Source of the DNA: Halichondria panicea
Lineage: Eukaryota; Porifera; Demospongiae; Suberitida; Halichondriidae
NCBI RefSeq assembly: GCF_963675165.1
Contig: NC_087392.1
Coordinates: forward strand, 1,565,001 to 1,629,000
DNA length: 64,000 nucleotides
Direction of reading: 5' to 3'
Positions 56,601 through 64,000 of this stretch are shown piece after piece. The position numbers were made by a program, and so were the translations under genes. The notes below the pieces were generated by a model. The model saw only the letters and a program-made list of their open reading frames with translations. It made no database searches and was not told the origin of the DNA. The first letter of the stretch is position 1, and each line of letters starts with the position of its first letter.

Positions 56601-59600
56601 CGAGGCGAATGTAACCATGGTAGCGGAGGATATATGGGATGCATATCCTCCAAGTAGGTGTGGCATATCTGACTTATATACCATGTGACCACAGCACTAT
56701 AAATAAAAGGACCTCCCCCTAGCAACAATTAATTCAATCCACGATGCAGACTGCAAAAAAGAACAAGACTATGCCGGATTTTGCAGCCGTCAAAGAGCTA
56801 GTTGAGCAACACGTCGACTCCTACAGATGCTGAAGAGCTTCCTTGGTCCAAGCGTTGACCATTCGACGTCCCTTACTGGAGTTGCAAGCTTTTCTTGTAT
56901 CCAAACCCACGCCCATGGACCCATCCATGGAAGCTTAGCCATCCTGTTGGAGAGCACCTTCTGTGTTTCTACCGTCACTTTGAGTGTTAGTACCGTCAAG
57001 CATGGCTCTTTTCTCTTTACTTACTTTCTTGAACAAAATAATGAAATAAATAAATTGAAAAACTGTGCATGCCTGGGGCTGTATGCTAATATTCTATATC
57101 CTACAGCTGTTGACCAATGAGATCAATTAGTGGTGATGTAAGTGTGGTATAAGTATAGTTACCGAGAATCAATAGATATGAATAACCAAATAAAATTCAT
57201 CATCACTTGACAACTAAATTTAATCAGTACGTGCACTAAAAGTAAACAAGTTGCATCCATCTAGCCAGTTACTAAAGAGAAAAAATGAAGCTATATCAAG
57301 CATTTGCTGTCTTCATTGTACTGATAGGTACAGGTAGTAGTACAGATGTGTGCAGCAATTTTCTTGAGTTCAGAAGATGTGAGCAGATTATCGATATGTT
57401 TGAAGAAGCCTTAATCAAGGAAGAATCAAACATATTTGCCCTCAATGATATTTTTTTCCCAAGCAACCGACATCCGGCTTCCAACTTCATGGTTGGATAT
57501 TTAATTATCAGACCTGGACAAGATGAGAATTCAACCCTAAAATTACATATCAGAAGCTGGTGCACAAGCACTTCATACACAATAGCAAGCCCTCTTATGC
57601 TTCAAACACTCTTTACAGGACTAACCTATATCTGTCATATGTCAGTAAGTCGTCAGCTTATAATGCCAAGCAACCTATTCCTAAACATAACTGATCACAA
57701 CTTCAGTGAAAAGGAAATTGATTATACACTTGACTATGCACTTGACTATATCACACCTTGGGTAAGTTCATATTTACTTTTTTCTCGTACAAAGTCATGT
57801 ACGTGTTCTATTTTTACAAATTCAGCTTAAACTTTATACAAGGAAAGAAGCACAGTCAGGTGAAATATCTTACAAGGATGAAGATAAAGGATATATGTGT
57901 GATACTGTCTCTTTTAGCTGGGTTTTAATGGTGTTTACGGTGATTGTGACTATCACAGCAATTTGCATATTGTGCAAGGTGTTGTATTTTTTGCTGAACA
58001 CTAAATCTAAACAAGCTGATGTAAACAGGGCAGTTTTTTTCTCTATGGGATTTGTAGTTTTCTCTGTCAACATTTTGGATATCATTGTCCTTGCGCATGA
58101 AGCGCACATTTACATCATTCAGGAAGTAAAAATTGATGAGAAATATAGGCCAATGTTCCAAAATCCAGCAGAAGATTTGACCTTTCCTTTGGGTCATAGG
58201 ATAGTAAAAGTATCGCAAGTAGTTGTTGGGATTTTTGTGTTTGGTATAGGAGGGTTCATTGGATGTTGTTGCTCAACTTCCCTTCCAAAAGCACTAAACT
58301 TTTGTCATTGCTTTTGTACCTCCAATTGTGCTTATTTCCTATGTTTTGCTAACCTCTTCTACTTCGCATATATGGTCGGTCTAAACGTACTGCCAACATT
58401 TTTGATGCTGTTCATTACACCAATCGAAACGCTATCTGTTCTGGTATTCTTTGTGTCACTGCTGTCCAGTGGTGTGATGTTCATGACCATCATCATATTC
58501 CAAATTGAGATCCACAAGAAAATGAATGGGGAAAAGAAAAAGACGAAACTATGTGCAACAATCGTTTCAGCTTTCATTTACTTCTTAGTGCTAATTTCCA
58601 TTGTTATACTCATGATTGTATTTCTATTTATATTGGCTTCAGTCAAAACTAATAATACATCGTATCTTGCTCCTGTTATACTATCGTTTGGCTCCACAAT
58701 ACTCTCGATATTGGGTGGCTATGTTACTATGCGAATACTGTCAAAGAAAAACAACACACAGAACAGTAATGAGTCAGAAATGGAATCTGGTACGGAAATG
58801 AGTGAGAGAACGACAAAGGAAGACAGTGATGACGGAGAAGATACAGAGGAGAAGCCACTCTTGCAAAACGAGTCATCCTTATGAGACATTTTATGACTTT
58901 TCGTGTATTAAATGGACACATTGTTACTTTATGTACGTACGTCATACCACCTTAAGAATAAAACCATTTGTACTGCCACGTCATGCACTGTCAGCTATGA
59001 ATAGGGGCAAGAGTTCATGATAGAGTACACAATATAATGACTATGAATATCTTACACCACAAAAGTCCTTTGTAAACACCCCTATAAACATTAAGGCATA
59101 GTTTATAAACGTTGCAGTTCACAGTATTTTGGTGCTTCTATAATTATATTGATCTACTTCAAGCTGTCACATTGCAGAGCTTGTGATCTACATTATTCAC
59201 TTTGTGTCACTACCAAACCCTTTACCCTCATTTACCTATACATTTTCTATACATAAAATCACATGTAGTTACCGAGAAGCAATTGGTATGAATAACCAAA
59301 TAAAATTCATCATCAAAATGCTGATTTAAACAAGTTTGCATCCTATCTAGCCAGTTGCTAAAGAGAAAACATGAAGCTATATCAAGCATTTGCAGTTTTC
59401 ATTGTACTAATATAGGCACGGGTAGTTGTACAGATTTGTGCAGCGAGTATGGTCAGTTTAAAAGGTGTGAGCAGATTATCGATACGTTTAAAGAAGCCTT
59501 AATCAAGGAAGAATCAAACATATTTGCCCTCAACAATATTTTTTTCCTGGGCAACCGATATCCAGTGTCCAACTTTGTGGTTAGATATCATATTATTGTG

Positions 59601-62600
59601 CCTGGACAAGATGAGAACTCAACCTTTTTTGGTGTCAGAGGCTGGTGCAAGAGCGCTGTAACACAATAGCAAGCCCTGTTATGATCGTGACGCTCTTTAC
59701 GGGGCTAACTATCTTCTATCATAAGGAAGTAAATCGTCAGAGTTTAATGCCAAGCATCCTACTCCTAAACATAACCAAACACAACTACAGTGAAGAGGAA
59801 ATCGATTATGCACTCGACTATATCACACCTTGGGTAAGTTCTTACGTATTTACTTTTTACTTTTAAGTTGTCATGCATTCTATTTCTACAAATGCAGCTT
59901 AAATTGTATACAAAAAAAGAAGCACAGTCAGGTCATATAACTTACACGGATGAAGAGAAAGGATACAAGTGTGATGTCTTCTCTTTTAGCTGGGGTCTAA
60001 CAGCGATTACAGTTACTATAACTATAGCAGCAATTTGCATGACGTGCAAGGTGCTGTATTTCTTGCTAAAAGCCGAATCTAAACCAGCTGATGTAAACAG
60101 GGCGGTGTTCTTCTCTTTTGGAATTATAACTTTCCTTGTCAACATTGCTGATGTCGGTTTTCTTGTGTATGTAGTATATGTTTACATTTCCGTATACACG
60201 CAATTCGTTCAGAATGAATCAAACCATGAGAAAAGTGGAACAGACCCTTCGACTGTTCTGAATCATGTGCTAGTTAAAGTATTTGAGCTAAGCGTTGGCA
60301 TTCTCGTATTTGGTATTGGGGGAGCCATCACTAGCTGCTGCTCACCTTTTCTTCCACAACCAGAGCTACATGTTACATGTAACTTTTGTACCTCCAAACG
60401 TGTTTATTTTCTACATTTTGCTAACTTCTTCTACTTCACATATATGGTTGGTCTAAAAGTATTGCCAACATTTTTGATACTGTTAATTGCACCAATCGAA
60501 ACGATATCTGTACTGATCTTCTTTGTGTCACTGCTGTCCAGTTGTGTGATGGTAGTGACCATCGTCATACTCCGAAGTGAGATACATACATTGAAGAAAA
60601 GGGTTGAGGCGAGGAATAAAATTGAACTATGTCAAACAATTTGTTCAGCTTCCATTTACTTTTTGGCACTAATTTCCATTGTTTTGCTCGTAGTGGTATT
60701 TCTGAAGGTATTGGCCGCCACCACAAATAGTAATGCACCATATCTTGCTACAGTTATACTATCCTTGGGTTCCACAATACTCACCATACTGGGTGGCTAT
60801 TTAACCACGCAAATATTGTCAAAAGAGAACACACAAAAAAGTGACTTGGAATCTGGTACGGAAATGATTGATACGGTAAATGAAGATACAGCTGGGACCT
60901 CTACAGAGAATGGAACCCCAGCTGCAGAAAAGAATGGAGAAGAGAATGGAGAAGATGATGAAGCCACCGCATTCTTGGGGGGGAAAAAAAAATGTCGAAA
61001 GTACTCTTAACTTGAACACTTGAATGTTAACACCAGTGCACTATTATAATTGTTACAGTACATGATGTTTTCACAGGTAGATTTGTTTGTGATTTCACTG
61101 TTAAGCTCATTTTGCTGGTATTAGCTCAAGTTGTGAAATTAATCTTATTCATAACGTTTCGCAAGTGGTTTTAATGAGATTCATTGCAATAGGCGAGTAC
61201 ACATTTTGCGATTTTACTCTCATTTGCAGAAATAGCAGAAATTAATACTCGCGAAAATATGTCACCTTAGGTAACCTGATGTGGGCACTGAAAACCAATG
61301 AGATTATTAAGAGGTGTACAGTACCTGTGTCTTGGGTGTATTCCTGGCACTAGCTCCATCTCAGAGATGAGTCCAGTCCAGTTATTCTGTTCTGGGAAGT
61401 CCACACACACGTCTGTCCCGTTCCGGTTGATGGAGCAAACCACACCCACACTCTGATGAGTCACCGAGCCCCACTTGTATCTATGACAGATTACATAAGC
61501 CACAAAACAGTTGTACATACATGTACAGTATGTCACAGGCAGCAGTTAAGGCATGGAGGGCTCTAGCTCACAATAGTCTAGTGAACTCAGTGTGGTCAAT
61601 CCATTGTGGCTACATCAGCACCATTGCAAAACAGCTGAAAAATATTCACTCCCACCCCCCCTCACTTTGGAGTGATGACGGCTCTCTTGACGCGAACCTT
61701 GTCCCCTGGTTTGAAGGAGAGCACTCCGGAGGCTTCAATGTCCCCCAGCAGCTCACAGTGACAGAACCTCACCCAGTAAGTGCTCCCCTTCTGCTGCCAG
61801 TTGGCCTGTACATTCAGGTCTTGGAGGCTATCACTGTCAACCTGGATGAGGTAGTGGGGTAGGTATGATTATGTTCAGTGACAACTGCAATACTCAGCAA
61901 AACACAGCAGGTGTTAGTGGAGTAAGCAAAATCATACCAAACATACAATATTCATTGCTCAATTGACACTAAAGAGTGCACCAACAACATTATACCTAAA
62001 TAACTAGGCAACTCGGCACAAAAACAAATTGGCCAAATGTCCAAATGTCGCACATAATTATAATATAGATGGCTTCAATTAGAAACATGACACAATGGTA
62101 CACCTACCTTCATGACACGTCCGATGTCCCCGAGGCGCACCTCCTCATAGCCCTCACAGCAGCGCACCATCATGCCCATACTGATACTGTCTCTCACATA
62201 GTGGGCATACTCATCACCACTGGAGAAATCCTCGCGACTCTTGAAGCTCTTGTCATCTGCTAAGGAGAAAGAAACAGTGAATACAACCATTTAAACACAC
62301 TTACTCCTATGGGGGGTGATCAGTGCCAAAACCTCCAGTTCTTTTTATTTAGTACTAAAATTATTTGCATGGTAAAGTTCTACATACAAATGACACGCTC
62401 TCTCTTATTTGCATGTGAAGTTCTACATACAAATGATACTCTCATTTGCATGGTGAAGTTCTACATACAAATGACACGCATTTGCATGGTGAAGTTCTAC
62501 TACATACAAATGATACTCTTATTTGCATGGTGAAGTTCTACATACAAATGATACTCTTATTTGCATGGTGAAGTTCTACATACAAATGATACTCTTATTT

Positions 62601-64000
62601 GCATGGTGAAGTTCTACATACAAATGATACTCTTATTTGCATGGTGAAGTTCTACATACGATGAAAGTTCTACATACAAATGAGAAGTTCTACATACAAA
62701 TAACGCTGCATGGCAAATGATAAGCTTTGTTAGTTTTACAATGACATGTACACTCTCATATATATTTGCATTAACTTAAAACCACTCCCTTTTTCATCTG
62801 TAAGGAAGGGCTCGGATGAAAAAGGGAAGGTTGGAATACAATTAGAACAAACCACTACATAATGTGTGGGTGTTTATTCAGCTTTGATCCCAGACCGTCA
62901 GAAATGTATTTTATACTCGAGGCTATATAGCAACAGAAATAGTACATGCGTGAGTGGTGGCACGCGAGTTGTTAGGACGTTAACATTGTGGGAGCGTGAC
63001 ATTCTTCACGCATGCCCCTATAGGACAACTGTAAATTTATAGTGGCATATTGAAGGAGGACACAATTAACATTATAGTATAGACGGACATTTTAATTAAC
63101 ATATCAACTACGTGTTGGACACGCCCGCTCATGTGGCAATCCTTTTTGGTCACATAAGTGGGCGTGTCCAATAACGGAGTTAAAAAAAATTACTCTCTCC
63201 CCTGAGCCTTTTCTTAGGTGAAAAGGGGAGTAGCAAATGCGAGAGTATCTTTTGTATGTAGAGCTTCACCATGCAAATGAGAGTATCATTTGTATGTAGA
63301 ACTTCACCATGCAAATGAAAGTATCATTTGTATGTAGAACTTCACCATGCAAATGAGAGTATCATTTGTATGTAGAACTTCACCATGCAAATGAAAGTAT
63401 CATTTGTATGTAGAACTTCACCATGCAAATGAGAGTATCATTTGTATGTAGAACTTCACCATGCAAATGAGAGTATCATTGTATGTAGAACTTCACCATG
63501 CAAATAAGAGAGAGCGCGTCATTTGTATGTAGAACTTCACTATGCAAATGAGAGTATCATTTGTGTGTAGAACTTCACATGCAAATAAGAGAGAGCGCGT
63601 CATTTGTATGTAGAACTTCACTATGCAAATGATTTTAGTACTAAATAAAAAAGCTGGAGGTTTTGGCACTGATCACCCCCCATATACTCCAGTACTAAAA
63701 TAGAATCTAACCTCTAGAAAACACTAGCAAATACATAATGTTGGAAGTAATAAATGATGTGTACATGCAGCTAGCTGCATGTATCTGTACACAGTTACCG
63801 GAAAAACCTGAGAACACTGATGGTCATACTTGATAACACTCACCCTCAGGGTCAGTCTCCCCCTGGTCTGAGCTGCCACTGGAATCAGATGAGCTCTCGT
63901 ACACCATCACAGCGTCTCCTCTCTCCTCGCTGACCTCCTCTGTTGTCGTGATAATAGGAGGTTGGGCCGGTGGTGGTGGTAGTGGTGGGGTATCCTTGGT
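44404..64000 (-). CDS. HERC2: HERC2, giant HECT E3 ubiquitin ligase, C-terminal half (partial)
   Basis: HERC2 is a HECT ligase acting in DNA repair and centrosome control. Twenty-five exons (about 2248 codons) are collinear with the second half of the human protein: acidic exon 63844-64000+; CPH domain 62108-62259 and 61666-61841; [14 protein letters not shown] segment 61325-61480; ZZ finger 53776-53964 ([19 protein letters not shown]); DOC domain 53354-53564, 53058-53198 and start of 52546-52827; RCC1 propeller 52066-50069 (VFWGLND-like start, [17 protein letters not shown]); linker 49178-49849, 48881-49009, 48616-48758, 48303-48431; second RCC1 propeller 48166-45949; HECT 44804-45832 and 44404-44634 with catalytic Cys in LPESYTCFF. 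All junctions keep frame. The intron 53965-61324 (7360 nt) houses three opposite-strand genes. Confidence 0.96.
53565..53645. repeat. CA/TG microsatellite at a HERC2 3' splice site
   Basis: A TG-rich tract with GGG interruptions, CA-rich on the coding strand, ends in the CAG acceptor of the HERC2 DOC exon starting at 53564. The ZZ exon (53964) is preceded by a run of about 15 C on the coding strand (53971-53987). Confidence 0.85.
54111..55706 (+). CDS. 7TM-like membrane protein B, nested in a HERC2 intron
   Basis: Two exons (54111-54581, 54666-55706) give about 503 aa. A signal peptide ([14 protein letters not shown]) is followed by an ectodomain with the family marks [37 protein letters not shown] and YITPW at the phase-0 intron. 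Exon 2 codes seven hydrophobic helices (for example [20 protein letters not shown] and [20 protein letters not shown]) and an acidic tail with two E-H-S-E-I repeats ([27 protein letters not shown]). It is the most diverged of the four members here. The acceptor is built from a CA repeat. No function is known to me. Confidence 0.8.
56032..56098. mobile_element. 67-bp hairpin micro-element with 8-bp target duplication
   Basis: Perfect 24-bp inverted repeats (start ACAAGTGGCTAAATGCAGT) flank a 19-nt loop whose ends also pair. Direct repeats GAAAATGA occur at 56024-56031 and 56099-56106. An 8-bp duplication suggests hAT-type mobilisation; the element has little besides its termini. Confidence 0.75.
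56541..56669. repeat. 129-bp palindrome
   Basis: Arms of about 58 bp start GATATACCACACCTA and end TAGGTGTGGCATATC; the inner parts GGAGGATAT/ATATCCTCC and CCATTACCGTGGTTAC/GTAACCATGGTAGCGG pair with a few mismatches. Possibly a MITE remnant or a hairpin in nascent RNA. Confidence 0.75.
57285..58884 (+). CDS. 7TM-like membrane protein C, nested in a HERC2 intron
   Basis: Two exons (57285-57761, 57826-58884) give about 511 aa. The signal peptide [19 protein letters not shown], ectodomain ([42 protein letters not shown]) and seven helices parallel gene [20 protein letters not shown] is the same in A and C. The tail is acidic ([20 protein letters not shown]) and lacks the 17-residue repeat. AATAAA near 58959. 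It is intact, so it is probably an active gene. Confidence 0.82.
58885..59370. other. Gap between nested genes C and D
   Basis: The 3' UTR of gene C and the upstream region of gene D. The 100 bp before each start codon are similar (GCATCC...TAGCCAGTT.CTAAAGAGAAAA). Nothing else is seen. Confidence 0.55.
59371..61010 (+). pseudogene. 7TM-like family member D, exon 1 broken by two frameshifts
   Basis: Exon 1 (59371-59833) starts [14 protein letters not shown] like A and C. It carries two extra bases at about 59411-59414, giving an immediate stop, and lacks one base at about 59655-59660. Exon 2 (59898-61010) is fully open for 370 residues, keeps all seven helices ([16 protein letters not shown]) and a long acidic tail. 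The donor after YITPW and the acceptor are intact. It is either a young pseudogene or a real gene with consensus errors in exon 1. Confidence 0.7.
61011..61324. other. Gap between gene D and the next HERC2 exon
   Basis: End of the large HERC2 intron on the minus strand and presumed 3' UTR of gene D on the plus strand. Nothing else is seen. Confidence 0.5.
62353..62690. repeat. Left subterminal array of the transposon
   Basis: About nine 38-bp units of the form ATTTGCATGGTGAAGTTCTA then CATACAAATGATACTCTT. Eight exact ATTTGCAT octamers are present. Each unit is itself an imperfect palindrome (ATTTGCAT ... ATACAAAT). Confidence 0.85.
63232..63633. repeat. Right subterminal array of the transposon
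   Basis: About ten units in inverted orientation to the left array (CATTTGTATGTAGAACTTCA then CCATGCAAATGAGAGTAT), with about ten exact ATGCAAAT octamers. Confidence 0.85.

Larger units (their letters stand above)
55707..57284. other. Gap between nested genes B and C with hairpin elements
   Basis: No convincing gene. It contains a 67-bp hairpin element, a 129-bp palindrome and the upstream region of gene C. A sequence around 57150-57205 (TATGAATAACCAAATAAAA and flanks) recurs upstream of gene D at about 59268-59315. Confidence 0.6.
62308..63684. mobile_element. 1377-bp palindromic non-autonomous transposon in a HERC2 intron
   Basis: Long terminal inverted repeats begin TATGGGGGGTGATCAGTGCC and continue through CAAAACCTCCAG and TTTAGTACTAAAA. 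They are flanked by a perfect 6-bp direct repeat TACTCC (62302-62307, 63685-63690). Inside each end is an array of a roughly 38-bp unit, in opposite orientation. The core has nested hairpins at 62787-62826 (CCCTTTTTCATC/GATGAAAAAGGG) and 63115-63171 (TTGGACACGCCC/GGGCGTGTCCAA). No coding frame. The paralogous HERC2 copies at 40-43 kb lack it. Confidence 0.85.

Noticed and set aside
56743-56832. Short frame reading [18 protein letters not shown], reminiscent of the N-terminus of an RNA polymerase I subunit (POLR1B)
   Set aside because: Only 29 codons, no donor site or continuation found; the likeness is too short to support a gene.
62353-63633. CRISPR-like appearance of regularly spaced repeats
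   Set aside because: Eukaryotic context, no unique spacers, inverted arrays inside a transposon with terminal repeats.

Overview
This is metazoan nuclear DNA. It holds intron-rich orthologues of furry, a G/I-type cyclin, BRCA2, NEK1, a TRIM-NHL protein, VPS26C, FHIP1, ZCCHC10, SMIM20 and HERC2. The compact layout (introns mostly 50-300 nt, intergenic gaps of 80-400 nt) and the divergence from vertebrate proteins fit a non-bilaterian, most likely a demosponge. That assignment is an inference; no marker in the window fixes the species.

Layout: furry (-, 1-6644, 3' end outside the window); cyclin G/I (+, 6958-9899); BRCA2 (-, 10454-19828, 14 exons, about 2593 aa, ten BRC repeats); NEK1 (+, 20197-26066, 23 exons, about 1157 aa); an intronless TRIM-NHL gene (-, 26245-28326); a repeat-filled gap with a 408-bp hAT-like element (28978-29385); VPS26C (-, 29737-30627); FHIP1 (+, 30992-34900); ZCCHC10 (-, 35079-35657); SMIM20 (+, 35739-36219); and the C-terminal half of HERC2 (-, 44404 to beyond 64000, 25 exons seen). 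Gene order largely alternates in strand, so most promoters are shared, head-to-head gaps. One of them joins two genome-maintenance genes, BRCA2 and NEK1.

The unusual part is 36-64 kb. One HERC2 intron is 7.36 kb long (53965-61324) and carries, on the opposite strand, three members of a two-exon gene family coding for signal-peptide, seven-transmembrane-like proteins that I cannot assign to a known family. A fourth member lies at 37337-38933, inside a partial duplication of the locus. That block (about 36.6-43.9 kb) looks like a tandem duplication of SMIM20-HERC2 from which the HECT/RCC1/ZZ middle was lost. It left a dead copy of the last HERC2 exon, a complete 7TM-like gene, three tandem 1.6-1.7 kb units of HERC2 CPH pseudo-exons, and a broken copy of the SMIM20 3' exons. 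A 51-bp coding minisatellite in the 7TM tail steps 2, 3, 4 copies across the three units.

A palindromic 1377-bp transposable element (62308-63684) with arrays of the octamer ATGCAAAT sits in another HERC2 intron. It has a 6-bp target duplication, and the paralogous copies preserve the empty site. A 67-bp mini-hairpin element with an 8-bp duplication lies in the large intron.

Exon boundaries of BRCA2, NEK1, cyclin, FHIP1, SMIM20, ZCCHC10 and HERC2 were traced by splice consensus and checked for reading-frame continuity. Furry boundaries are less exact.
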